Below are positions 49,699 to 61,049 of a stretch of 64,000 nt of DNA, one piece after another (the stretch's first letter is position 1; each line of letters begins with the position of its first letter). The notes beneath the pieces are model-generated. The model did no database searches, was not told the origin of the DNA, and saw only the letters and a program-made list of their open reading frames with translations. Made by a program: the position numbers and the translations under genes. The stretch is from Epiperipatus broadwayi (Eukaryota; Onychophora; Udeonychophora; Euonychophora; Peripatidae): the NCBI GenBank assembly GCA_028023455.1, contig JAQFVV010000056.1, positions 5,727,717-5,791,716 on the forward strand. The letters are read 5' to 3'.

Positions 49699-51604
49699 AT
49701 ATTTATTTATATAACTTTTGTTTATTTATAAATTACAGCTTATAATCCCATTATTGAAAAAAAAAAATCACACTATGAAATAGTTTTCTTCCAATCTCAT
49801 ATCAATTTGTCTAATCATGTTTTACTTCTTCACATTTGCAGATTCATAATTTCAGTAAATCCTATATGCACTTTGCATTAAATTCAAAAATTATAAAGTG
49901 AAATAAGAGATTAATAACATAATTTTAATAACTCTACTTAAAAAAAAAACATATTTATAGTATATACACAAATGGTTCATTTTTGCATATTTATTATCAT
50001 ATAAATTGATAATTCAATATTTTATTCAAATATTAATACAATTTTACGTCAGATTTATTTTCTTAATTATTTCAATCTTATCACAATCCTTTGTTTCTTT
50101 TCTAAATAAAATTTATTTAATTTAGAGTTAATATGATGATTTTTCACTAAGCAAAAAATGATTTAAAATAGAATGCAGTCTGTAATACCAACAGAATTTA
50201 GTTTTAAAATGACAAATGTACAAAAAATATAACAATATCATGATACATATTGAGTGCACAACTAATTCAGAAGTTCAATTATTTCGATTCATTATTTTAA
50301 AGTTTATTTTATGCAAGCATATGAATACATTATATATATATATATATATATGACTGTTATTAATAAATAATTATTTCCTTTTTTTTTTTTACATTATTTA
50401 ATGATTGATTTTAATGTGAAAAATAATGTTGAAGCACATTTATATATCACAACTGTATTAAATGTATTTGTATGTATGTGAGTATATAGATATTTCTCAA
50501 ACAACATCAACACTATCTTTTATAGATGTGTTTTGGAATGAACTATATGTTATCAACTGGCTCAAGTTATTATATATCCCAATGACTAGTGCTGTTATTT
50601 TCTATTCCTCTAAAGTTAATTATATCAACTTATAACCATCAATTTATTAGCATACACTCCTAACTAATTGGATACTTTATCAACTTCACAATTACCCACT
50701 AATATTCACTTTTACGATTATTTTTTTTTTTTTACATTTCTTTAACCCAGCTTTATACTTTAATGTTACAATAAATAAATAAATATATATATTAAAATGA
50801 AGTTATTTGAAGATAGCATATCTATAACTACAAGCAAATAAAATGACACTAGTAAATTAAATTAAAATAATTATTAATAAATAAAAAGAAAAGAAAATAA
50901 TGGCAGTGCATACTAATATGCAAGTAATGACTTGAATCAACTAATGAGACAAACCAAAGTTCATGTTTTAATGAATTTTGAGAGTTACTTACATTTTTCT
51001 TTATCTATAGTCATAAGTTTAAAGAAATAGTGCAAAATAGAAAAGAGAGTCAAATATATAGATTTAAAAAAAGTAGTTATTATTATTAAATATTAATAGA
51101 TATATTGACTTTTAATATAACAGTATAGTAAAATATATGGATAAAAATATAATAATTCCTAATATTTAAAAAGGAGTATTAGTGATTAACAAAGAAGTTA
51201 TTAGAAAATGAAATTATCTACTACTTAGGCTCGATTGTAAATGAACTGATATAAAAAATATTCATATTTCTATATACTATTATAAACATATAACAACATG
51301 CTTGATAAGATTATCCTATATACATTAATTCTTTTTATTTATTTATAATAAAATTTATTTATTTATAATAATTAAGTGTATGGAAAGTTGCTATTGAGTA
51401 TTTATATTATTGCTACAAACTTCTATAAATATTGATTCATAATAAGCATTTTATAAAAATAAAAACTAATTTTATAATAGCAAATAAGGCTGACGAAATG
51501 CCAACATATAAGTATTTATTTGGAAAATCTTTATACAATTAAATAAATAACATAATTTTTATTATATATTTACTAAAATATGCATCAACAATATAAAACA
51601 GTAC
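49699..51604. other. AT-rich, probably intronic
   Basis: No gene or repeat family was recognised. TA microsatellite at 50329-50350. It lies downstream (on the minus strand) of the helicase exon and is therefore presumably intron. Confidence 0.4.
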
Positions 51605-51781
51605 CTCTTTTCTTTAGTTTTGATGTCTTTAACACAATGTTGACTAATGTGTGCACTTCGTAAAACTTGACCAATGTTTTTGGGATTTTCTTGTAAACCA
51701 AAACTTGTGGCAATATGTCCCAAATGTAAATCCTTGATGTTAAAACAAACCCGCAGATCAGGTGTATAAGTAGCATAAGCT
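51605..51781 (-). CDS. DDX31: Internal exon of DDX31/Dbp7-type ATP-dependent RNA helicase
   Basis: The 177-nt exon encodes 58 full codons without a stop. It begins AYATYTPDLR, continues NIKDLHLGHIATSFGL, then NPKNIG, and ends in a basic KDIKTKEK segment. The AYATYP-x-L and LHLGH-A-SFGL-x-x-x-P-x-N-hydrophobic block is characteristic of the conserved region after the helicase core of DDX31 (yeast Dbp7), a nucleolar DEAD-box helicase for 60S ribosomal subunit assembly. Minus-strand acceptor: TTTTATAAG before 51781. Donor: AGAG|GTACTG after 51605. Both ends are phase 2 (1 nt completing a codon at the start, 2 nt left at the end), so the exon is symmetric. No other exon of the gene was recognised here; the neighbours must lie far away or outside. 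A retained, undamaged frame argues for a live exon. A duplicated relic cannot be excluded. Confidence 0.75.
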
Positions 51782-53644
51782 CTTATAAAAGATATATATG
51801 CTAAAAATAAAACATATATGCATATACATAATCTTAATATCTATATTTATATATATAATCAAATAATATTAACAAAAAGAATATCGATATAGAATATATA
51901 AATGTTTAGAAATCTGATGTATTTTTAACTGAGAGATAGTTAGATTTTACATTTAAAAAAAGAAAACTAAATCTACTATGTTATAATTATACTTGTGTGT
52001 GTAAAATAAATATTTGTATGCTTAATTGTTGTTTGATTGATTCCCTCTCTCTCTCTCTTAGAACTGTGTCACTAATAAATTATTTTATAAATAGCTATAA
52101 GTGTTGGGTAAATGTGCTAAAGATTTCCCCCTCACAATTGAAAAAAAAAGCTAGTTTGGAATATGTCAAGCACTGGATTATTTATTTGTTGTCTGGAGAA
52201 TGCTGACTATATAACCTGCGGTTAGCTGGCACCTGAAGTTAATCCTCAAAATAAATAAAGTGCTTCAGATGTCAGGGTTTGAATTTAGCAGTCGAGAAGT
52301 GGTATAGTCTGGAAATGTGCTTGTAGGTTATATTTTTGTATAGCCTCAGTTTGGTTATAGGTGCCATTGATGTTTCATCTTTCTGTGATATTATACTTCT
52401 CTGCTTGAAGGGCCAGTCTGTTGTCATAATGAAAGTACAGCATGAGTTAAAATCGAAATTAAAAAAAAAATATAATCAGAGCAATTTTTTCCGACTCAGT
52501 TCAATATATGTATAAGATAAATATGAATTAAAGATCCAAAGCATTCTCTAGAATAAGATATTAAATATTATATATTAATAAACTATGACAATGCTCTTAA
52601 CAATATAACTTTCAGCTCATTAATACAATAATTTACATAATTGATTATGCATATACATCTATAAACCCTGTTTTTATGCAAAGATTTACCATAGCAATGA
52701 TCATCAATTTGTAACCATTACTTTGCTTTACAACCGATTATTTGCTAAAAATGATAATAAAATCAATTTCAATTTTTTAAAAAAAACCCATTCATGCTAA
52801 AAATTTACAAGTTTATTTATTATACACAGTATAATATACAATAATATAGTATTTTGATTATAAAATTAAAATACAATTAATATTTAGTACTTTATTTAAT
52901 TTTCATTCAATAGCCTTGCACACAACAATCGGTACATTCTTTAATGACATATCAAAAGGAAAGTTTAATGACTACAAATGTACAAAAATGTGCCTCATTC
53001 ACTACAATAAATAATCAAACCTTATTTTGATGACATACAACAACCAAATGTATTCACATTTAAAATGCTTACAATAGCTTACAAACTGTATATTCACTCA
53101 CTTTTATGGATTAAAATTCTTATTAGCAGTACTTCATTGTAGCAAAAATTACAATCATTATAATTATAAAATTTAGTTATCATAATTGTCAGTTATTTTT
53201 GAAAAAAAAAATGAACAAATGATTTCATGCATTGTAATCAACTTTACATGATCAGTTACCAAATATGTTGTACCAATATTGTTTTGGCACATAATAATTT
53301 TGTTTAAAAAATTATTAAAATAAAAATCTTTCATAAAAGAAAACGTAAAATTAAAAGTCTAAGAGTTTTTGAAATAACAGTTACAAGCAATTAATGAGTC
53401 AGAAGGGGGGAGGGGGGTTTGCTTCAGAAGCATCAAACTAAAAGTTTTATAAGAGAAGTAAAGAGTTTTTTATTATTATTATTAACTGAAATATAAGATA
53501 AAAGTTTAAAAACATAAATCTCTTTTATTTATTTAAAGAAAGAAAAAAGGGTCATCTTAAATTGAAATAGGGAATGGATCTTAAGTTATATATGTGCGTA
53601 TATGTGTGCGTCTGTAAATATAATAAATGTATGCATATTAAATA
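51782..53644. other. Probably intronic; holds one dispersed repeat
   Basis: AT-rich. The only structure is the repeat at 52250-52440, described separately. A TC run lies at 52040-52060 and a short G run near 53405-53417. Confidence 0.4.
52250..52440 (+). repeat. Dispersed repeat, copy 1 (pair with 56270-56430)
   Basis: Shares AAGTGCTT, a TTTGAATTTAGCAGTCGAGAAG-like block (CAGTCGAGAAG identical), a GT-CTGGAAAT block and CTTCTCTGC-T-A-GGCC with 56270-56430, in the same order. Diverged non-coding repeat of unknown family. Confidence 0.55.
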
Positions 53645-53648
53645 TTAA

Positions 53649-55260
53649 CCCTTAAACCGCTAATTATATTATTGGTTGTATGAGGTAAAAATCAAATCTT
53701 TTAATTGGCCAACTCACAAACTGAAGACAAAGCCTATTGTTAAAACATATTCACCTATAATATTAAATTCAACTCAGATACGTTTATAAAAAGTATATTA
53801 CTAATTTTTCAGGTTATGAAAGAGAACGAAAGTTCTTTCAAAAATAAATTGCTATTTATTTATTATAAAATATATTCAATTTTGGCAAATATAAAGCGAA
53901 TGTCTAAACAAAAAAGTGCTGACGCAAACACTTTTTTTCAATTTTACGTTATGGAAAAGTAAAGATTTCTTTTTGATAAATCTTAAATATTTTTACTAAA
54001 ATCTTCAATATTTTTCGAAAATAATTTTGTTTTTTTAGTATATTTTTTAAAAAAACTATTTTAACCTTTTAACTGTTTGACTCGTTCTTAATCGAGGCAA
54101 TTTTTGATACATATTCGTTTTAATCGAGTAAATTTGACATCGCTGTAAATTGCTTAGTTTTTGGACTACGTTTACGGTTTTAACGTCATTTTTTAGAACG
54201 CAAAAAGTTTTATAATATACTGCCATCTATTGAATTATTTTACAAGTAAAAAATCAATTAATTGATGATTTATGTCAAACAAAAACTAAGCACTGCCTTT
54301 TCACATCTTTTCTTGAATCTTATTGGCTGTTGAAATTTTGTAAACAAAAGAAAATGGAAAAGCTCCGCCTTCTCATCATCTTTTCTTGAATCTTATTGGC
54401 TGTTAAAATTTTTATATGGCTGCCAAAAATTAAAAATTCTGAACGCTTTTGTTTTATTTTGAAAATGATAAACGAATGTTTTAGAGCATTTTAAAAATAT
54501 TTTTTGATGAAATACAAATAAAATACAAATTATTTTCATATAATATGTCAAAAATAAATATTATTTTACAAAAATAGTTACGATTTTAGCAAGAATTATT
54601 TATTTATTGCAAAGTCGGGAAAAAAAAATCATAACGTGAAATTATGATTGCCGTTTCTTTTCATGTCAACCGTAACAAATATTTTTAAAATTAAAAATCA
54701 AAATTTATTTTTGAACAAACTTTCGTTTATTTTTATAATGTGAGAAATTACTAATATACTTTTTAAAAACGAAACTAAAGTGAATATATTTAAAAAAACG
54801 GTCAATAACTTTTGAAAAATTGATACATTATTTTGTGCATCGGCTAATTAAAAGCTTTGAGTGATACCACCTGCAGCGAATGAACAATTGGACAGTTAAA
54901 GGGTTAATTTATCAAGTTATATTTTTTTAATACTTAAAATTACATTCGAAATGAAAATCTCAGCGTTTTTCTTTATTTTCCTTGATCAGGCGGTTTCTTT
55001 GTTCTTTCCAGCCAATCAGAATGTCTTTTTCGGCTGAGAGCCGGCTGACAGCCAATCACCGACAAGGTTCTTCTTTGTTTAGTTTTAAATGCGGTTTTTT
55101 TGATTTTTTACTTGTAAAATAATTCGGAAGAAGGCACCATCTTACAGAACTTTTAAAAACCTAATCAATAACTGTCAAACGAATATTCTACCATTAAAAC
55201 TAGCAGAATTAGAGTGACTTCAGATGTCGATGAGAGGCCTCGTAAGAGGCGGGAAAAGGG
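53649..55260 (+). mobile_element. TTAA-type (piggyBac-like) element, copy C, interrupted by a nested element
   Basis: It begins CCCTTAAACCGC after TTAA (53645-53648) and ends GGCGGGAAAAGGG before TTAA (55261-55264). The TTAA target duplication and CCC...GGG termini are the hallmarks of piggyBac-type transposons. Removing the nested insert (54065-54903 plus one TTAA) leaves about 769 bp, collinear with copies A and B. Landmarks: AATTGGCCAACTCAC, AACGAAAGTT, CAGCCAATCAGAATG and CACCATCTTACAGAAC. No transposase. The most complete copy of the family in this window. Confidence 0.85.
54065..54903 (-). mobile_element. Nested TTAA-type element inserted in opposite orientation
   Basis: Starts CCTTTTAACTGTTTGACTCG and ends CAATTGGACAGTTAAAGGG, with TTAA on both sides (54061-54064, 54904-54907). 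It is a longer relative of the host element: its interior, reverse complemented, shares the AGCCAATAAGATTC and TTTTTTACTTGTAAAATAATTC blocks and the AACGAAAGTT region. It adds a terminal segment with TCGTTCTTAATCGAGG. Insertion at a TTAA inside the older copy shows two separate waves of activity. Confidence 0.85.
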
Positions 55261-55264
55261 TTAA

Positions 55265-56269
55265 AAAATAAATGAAAGTTAAAAAATTAAAAAACACTCA
55301 GCGATGGCTACTAATTAAAAATATAAAACAACAAGTTCAGTGATTGACTACTAATCATAAATGTAAAAACAACAGGATTAAAAGCTTATCTCCAAAAGGT
55401 TAGCTACTAATAGAAAGAACTTCGAAAACAGATATTGCTGGAGGATATCAAAATGACAACACATCTAAGGTATAAATAGTCAATTTTTTATCGGACAGTT
55501 AGTTACATCAAAGTTGCATTTGAGAGAGTTATATCCGTCAGTTTATTATGCATCCAGAATCAAGAATGTAGTGTTAAAACCTCGAAAAACATGACTTTCT
55601 CTAGCCTGAAGTCCGATGAAAACAGCCAACCTACCCAATAAAAGTGATGCCTGTGTAACAACCTGAAGCCGCTCAATATGTAATTGTCTTAAAGAAAATG
55701 CCTCGGAATAATAAGCATCAAATATCCACAAGAAAACTTCAAATCTAAGCGGTTAGAAATACTTCATTAGAAGCAGAAAACAGCAAGAAGTATTCACGTT
55801 CAAAATCCTAGGTAATAACATTTTTCTTATTTCTAAAGTAGCCATTGCATTTGTAAAGTCTCAAGAGTTCAGTTTAAGAACTCTATAGCATACATAGATG
55901 AACTATTAATATGTGTTTAAAATGTTGCATGTGTTCATGCATTAACATATATTGATTTCATTGTATTTTAAATTTCAAATATTATTTAATGCTTTCTCCC
56001 AAGATATTATAGTGTGAATTAAAAATGTGCATGTGTTGTATTAGTTAAATAAGATATTTAAAATTAGGTTAATTAAAATAAATTCTTTCTTTGAAATTAA
56101 AGCTTTATTTGTCAGTCAATTCTTTTCACCACTAATTGAAACTATAATTTGTTAGTGATTATAAGTAGCTGAGCTAGTCATGGGTGAATCTTGGGCATTG
56201 AATTAATGGCCATTGTTTAAAGTGCGTTATTTATCCTCTGGATAAGTAACTGCTGTCCGTGTTTATACA
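55265..56269. other. Unassigned; one unrecognised minus-strand ORF
   Basis: The 61-codon ORF at 55731-55546 and a GC-richer patch at 55430-55810 give no family I recognise. Two diverged ~55-bp units (CTACTAAT.A.AAAT.TAAAA.CAACA) lie at about 55305-55380. Confidence 0.3.
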
Positions 56270-56430
56270 AAACAAAAAAGTGCTTTGAACGTGGTGTTGA
56301 ATTCAACAGTCGAGAAGAAGTTATGTCCTGGAAATATATTTTATAGCTATCTTTGGACATATATACTCTCCAAGTATGTTCTTCTCTGCCTAAGAGGCCG
56401 GTATGAAAACAGAAATATCAAAACCGGTAC
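56270..56430 (+). repeat. Dispersed repeat, copy 2 (pair with 52250-52440)
   Basis: See the copy at 52250. Shared CAGTCGAGAAG, CTGGAAAT and TTCTCTGCCTAAGAGGCC-type blocks. The 67-codon ORF overlapping it (56285-56488) is not matched by an ORF in the other copy, so it is probably not coding. Confidence 0.55.
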
Positions 56431-57106
56431 AATGTGTAAAATGTTATTTACTGTACAAACATACAATCCAAAGCAGATGTTACTGTAAACATAAAGAGAT
56501 AGAGTACTAAAAAATAAATACAAATTTCATTCAATATAAAACTAAAAATAAATTTTGATCATATAAAATCTATTAATAATTTTAAATTATGTACTATATT
56601 ATGTAAAACATTCAATCAACTAATTTTGAACTAAAACTTCTCAATCAAATTAAAGCTGGTATACCATAAATCTAAAACATTTTCATAAAAAAAAAGAGAA
56701 AAAAATAATTTCATGAATCCTGTAAAATAATCAATTTTATATGATCAAATATTATTAAATCTAAGTTAAAAAATATTTATTTGCCAGATATTAAATATAT
56801 AGACACAGGTATATAATAAGCCTGTGTTTCAGTTATTACATTGTAGAGATGTCTGCCCATCCTTGCACATGTATTAAATGGATTATGTCCTGTATATGTG
56901 GGGTTCAGATTGACCTTAGGTTAACATGGGTGTGACAAGAATCTCGGCCTCAGGGTGGCCTTTGAGCATTCCATCATCAGATTTTCAATTGGATGGACGG
57001 TTGAAGAGTTGGAGGGTGTAGTAGATTGGAGCCTGTCCATTAAAGTATGAAGATTGTCTATCTTAATATATATCTGAGCACTTATAGTATATATGTGTGG
57101 GAGATG

Positions 57107-57165
57107 ATAATCTGGACCAACTGATGATTGCTGGTTTAGCATGAAATACGTATATTGGTGATTAT
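57107..57165 (+). ncRNA. Type I hammerhead ribozyme, array unit 1
   Basis: Stem I: ATAATC-(TGG bulge)-ACCAA (57107-57120) pairs with TTGGT-GATTAT (57155-57165), 11 bp. Core CTGATGA is at 57121-57127. Stem II is TGCT/AGCA (57129-57132 with 57138-57141), loop GGTTT, with a U·U at its base. GAA lies at 57143-57145. Stem III is the self-complementary ATACGTAT (57146-57153). The cleavage base A57154 gives an ATA site, allowed by the NUH rule. All invariant core bases are present. The loopless palindromic stem III is the arrangement of newt-type hammerheads that act as dimers. The stem I bulge and loop II are placed for tertiary contact. Confidence 0.88.
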
Positions 57166-57579
57166 TTATCTTTTCAGCATATATGTGCTTGAGTGTATCA
57201 GTGATATTAGATAGAGTGGAGAGTGATGGGTCATCTGAAAGTCTGTGCTCATATACCCTATATTACATATATAGACACAGGTATATAATAAGCCTGTGTT
57301 TCAGTTATTACATTGTAGAGATGTCTGCCCATCCTTGCACATGTATTAAATGGATTATGTCCTGTACATGTGGGGTTCAGATTGACCTTAGGTCAACATG
57401 GGTGTGACAAGAATCTTGGCCTCAGGGTGGCCTTTGAGCATTCCATCATCAGATTTTCCAATTGGATGGACGGTTGAAGAGTTGGAGGGTGTAGTAGATT
57501 GGAGCCTGTCCATTAAAGTATGAAGATTGTCTATCTTAATATATATCTGAGCACTTATAGTATATATGTGTGGGAGATG

Positions 57580-57638
57580 ATAATCTGGACCAACTGATGA
57601 TTGCTGGTTTAGCATGAAATACGTATATTGGTGATTAT
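57580..57638 (+). ncRNA. Type I hammerhead ribozyme, array unit 2
   Basis: Identical in sequence to the unit 1 ribozyme; cleavage expected after 57627, 473 nt after the first site. Confidence 0.88.
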
Positions 57639-58054
57639 TTATCTTTTCAGCATATATGTGCTTGAGTGTATCAGTGATATTAGATAGAGTGGAGAGTGAT
57701 GGGTCATCTGAAAGTCTGTGCTCATATACCCTATATTACATATATAGACACAGGTATATAATAAGCCTGTGTTTCAGTTATTACATTGTAGAGATGTCTG
57801 CCCATCCTTGCACATGTATTAAATGGATTATGTCCTGTACATGTGGGGTTCAGATTGACCTTAGGTCAACATGGATGTGACAAGAATCTCAGCCTCAGGG
57901 TGGCCTTTGAGCATTCCATCATCAGATTTTCAATTGGATGGACGGTTGAAGAGTTGGAGGGTGTAGTAGTAGATTGGAGCCTGTCCATTAAAGTATGAAG
58001 ATTGTCTATCTTAATATATATCTGAGCACTTATAGTATATATGTGTGGGAGATG

Positions 58055-58113
58055 ATAATCTGGACCAACTGATGATTGCTGGTTTAGCATGAAATACGTA
58101 TATTGGTGATTAT
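58055..58113 (+). ncRNA. Type I hammerhead ribozyme, array unit 3
   Basis: Identical core, stems and bulge; cleavage expected after 58102, 475 nt after the second site. The 2-nt difference comes from indels outside the ribozyme. Confidence 0.88.
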
Positions 58114-58526
58114 TTATCTTTTCAGCATATATGTGCTTGAGTGTATCAGTGATATTAGATAGAGTGGAGAGTGATGGGTCATCTGAAAGTCTGTGCTCAT
58201 ATACCCTATATTACATATATAGACACAGGTATATAATAAGCCTGTGTTTCAGTTATTACATTGTAGAGATGTCTGCCCATCCTTGCACATGTATTAAATG
58301 GATTATGTCCTGTACATGTGGGGTTCAGATTGACCTTAGGTCAACATGGGTGTGACAAGAATCTCGGCCTCAGGGTGGCCTTTGAGCATTCCATCATCAG
58401 ATTTTCAATTGGATGGACGGTTGAAGAGTTGGAGGGTGTAGTAGATTGGAGCCTGTCCATTAAAGTATGAAGATTGTCTATCTTAATATATATCTGAGCA
58501 CTTATAGTATATATGTGTGGGAGATG

Positions 58527-58585
58527 ATAATCTGGACCAACTGATGATTGCTGGTTTAGCATGAAATACGTATATTGGTGATTAT
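58527..58585 (+). ncRNA. Type I hammerhead ribozyme, array unit 4
   Basis: Identical core, stems and bulge; cleavage expected after 58574, 472 nt after the third site. All four ribozymes are invariant although the units differ elsewhere. Confidence 0.88.
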
Positions 58586-58976
58586 TTATCTTTTCAGCAT
58601 ATATGTGCTTGAGTGTATCAGTGATATTAGATAGAGTGGAGAGTGATCGGTCATCTGAAAGTCTGTGCTCATATACCCTATATTACATATATAGACACAG
58701 GTATATAATAAGCCTGTGTTTCAGTTATTAAATCATAATATTATAATTTGTTTCAGACATATCCAAGATAATGCTCAAGTTATTATAATTTTGAAAAATT
58801 ATAGTAAAAAAAAATACAAATTTCATTCAGATTAAAAATAAAAATAGGTCGTCTATATATTATAAATAATTATTGCTAAAGTGTATGTTGTTTACATATT
58901 AGCTATAATATTCAGTTAAGCAATTTTAAATTAAAACTTTTATGAATGCTAATTTCAGTCAAATCAAAACTGCTAT

Positions 58977-59218
58977 GATAATACATTGGTCTATTTCCAT
59001 CATCTATCAGTTAATGTTGAATCTATAAAAAATTTTAAATATTATTTAAACTTTTCAAATACAAACAATTTGTTAGTAGTAATATACAAATAGACAATGC
59101 AGGTGGTTTGTGTATTATTACTAAATTGTTTGTGTTTGAAAAGTTTAAATAAATTTTAAAAATTTCTATACCTTTAATATTTACTGATAGATGATGGAAA
59201 TAGTCCAACATATTATCA
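58977..59218. mobile_element. Foldback MITE-like element, about 242 bp
   Basis: TGATAATA..TTGG.CTATTTCCATCATCTATCAGT on the left is complementary to ACTGATAGATGATGGAAATAG.CCAA.ATATTATCA on the right. The pairing continues inward (AAACTTTTCAAA.ACAAACAATTT / AAATTGTTTGTGTTTGAAAAGTTT) to a loop near 59095. Non-coding, with no obvious target duplication. Confidence 0.75.
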
Positions 59219-61012
59219 CATCTAATATACCATCATCACAAAGCTTTGGGAAAAACTGCTGTTATTATATATGTATTTTCAGTAATAATAATAAGAGAAA
59301 GAACATGATTTCATGCATTATACATTTAATAATAAATTTTGTATGTTGAAACTGCAATTCAAAAAAATTAAAAAAGTTTCATGTTTTTAATTTTTATTTA
59401 AATGGCTGACATTTCTGCCATTATAATGTATTGTACTATTTGAAAAATTGCTAAATCATTTCAAGAAAATGGCTACCATGCATAATAAAATGTGACATCG
59501 AATACCATAAAAAACTACAGCTACCATATTTGTCTATAAAGTGCTATTTATTTAGATTTGCATAATATATATATTGTAAAAAAAACATCTTAAATATTGA
59601 TTACTATATGCAACACAGAATGCAGTGTAGATACATATTTTCTTTTCTAATATATCAGAAATTATATATTTTTAGAAGTTAATTGGACTATTAAATTTTG
59701 ATAATATACAGTTCAATAATTTGACTACTCTTACACTATTGATAAATAACAAGTCTTTATGATAACAACAGCATAGTTAAGAGAAATATTAAACAGTGCT
59801 TTATAACCTTTCAATTTAGCATGATGACAGAATTTTGACTTTTGACCAATTCGCTCCCTGGTGAATTTTTTCATAAGTATTATATGTTAAAATGTATGTA
59901 AAATGGTATATTTTATTATATTAAATTTTCGCTAAAAATTTTATGATAGAAGACAGGAAATTCAAAATTCCCATTCTTACAATAAACATAAGCCCTGCCC
60001 TGACATGTTCAGCCAATGTCTGTGGCCAAGACAGTAAAACAATTGGCGTTTTATGACAATGTTTAAAGAAAATAGTTCCAATAACCAAAAACAAGTTTAT
60101 TTGTGAATTTATTATGGTTTTAGATATTTTTTAAAAATAATTTACACTATATTTATTAGAAATCAAGAAATATAAATTATTAAAAACTTATTTTGACTCA
60201 AAATACTTTATTTTCAAAAATATAATGCTTTATTAGCAGCAAATGTAAGCATGGCCTGAAGCAATTTAAAAGCTTAGTTTCTACATAAGCAATCTATTTA
60301 TACTTACGAGTATAAAAATATCACAATATTGCAATAAATATTCAAAAATGTTAAACTTTTAAAGCATAATTCGTTAGAGATAAGAAAAATAAGTAAATAT
60401 TCATTTGGATCTTTAAAAATAATAAGAATTAAGAAATATTTCTTTGATTTTATAAACTGAAAAAATCTTTCTAGAAACGATAATGTTTAAACTCTTTGTT
60501 TTGTTTACGATCTCATTTTTTTAATATGTACAGAAACAAAATATGAACATTTAAAATTTATTTCAGTAGTAGACAAAATATCTATCAAATGTAGTCAAAT
60601 TTATTATTTTCAGATAAGTAATAATCATTTTATCACATATTTTATGTTGATATGTGAGACAAAGAAAAACATCAGAAAATGCAGACCTTGAGAGGGTTAA
60701 TTCTAACTAATTTCACATAAAGAATATATAAGATTATGATTTTAAAAAAAGTAAGTTCAGCATGGCTTTTTTAGTGCAATAATTAATTACTTTTGCTGAA
60801 GAACACAAACAGCCATCAACTACAAGTTTACTCCCCCTTTCTCAGTCCATTTTTCTATTCACTTGCACACTTTATATTCACACTTTTTCCCCTAACTATA
60901 CTGATTTTTTTAAAGTTAACAGTTACATAGCAACTAACAACACATCACATCTTCAACATATGAATCCAAGAATCATCTCTATCTTCAAGATATATTAAAT
61001 TCAAAAACTAAT
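59219..61012. other. AT-rich; contains dispersed repeat copy
   Basis: Apart from the repeat at 60147-60690, described separately, I see no gene. The stretch near 59990-60050 is less AT-rich but not recognised. Confidence 0.35.
60147..60690 (+). repeat. Dispersed repeat, copy 1 (pair with 62643-63185)
   Basis: Collinear with 62643-63185. Shared blocks include TTATTAGA.ATCAAGAAAT, TATACTTACGAGTATAAAAA, GAACATTTAAAATTTATTTC and GAGACAAAGAAAAAC.TCAG. The copies are moderately diverged and non-coding. The boundary AGAGGGTTAA just after this copy could be a TTAA-type end, but no matching 5' end was found. Confidence 0.65.
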
Positions 61013-61049
61013 GCAGCATTTGGTAGTCATTTCAGATAAAGATGGTAAT

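Larger units (their letters stand above)
56797..58725 (+). mobile_element. Hammerhead-bearing tandem array (retrozyme/satellite-like), ~473-bp units
   Basis: Units start at AGACACAGGTATATAATAAG (56801, 57273, 57746, 58221 and a 38-bp partial at 58693); spacings are 472, 473, 475 and 472 bp. Copies differ at only a few bases and small indels. The array ends with the same hairpin segment (ACACAGGT...GCCTGTGT) with which it starts. Both edges carry TATTAAAT (56789-56796 and 58726-58733), a possible 8-bp target duplication. Every full unit has a complete type I hammerhead, so a plus-strand transcript could self-cleave to 472-475-nt monomers. This matches hammerhead satellites of newts, schistosomes and cave crickets and the retrozymes reported in invertebrates. 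Overlapping 73-75-codon ORFs on both strands merely repeat with the unit. Confidence 0.88.

Noticed and set aside
55225-55260. CGATGA...GGAAA near the end of the outer TTAA element as a hammerhead
   Set aside because: The core lacks the required CTGANGA order; the segment is the element's terminus.
56921-58562. Repeated 73-75-codon ORFs on both strands of the 473-bp array, looking like a tandem gene family
   Set aside because: The ORFs recur only because the unit does. One copy is frameshifted by a 1-bp insertion, opposite-strand ORFs coexist, and the hammerhead overlaps the minus-strand ORF. The ribozyme explains the conservation better.
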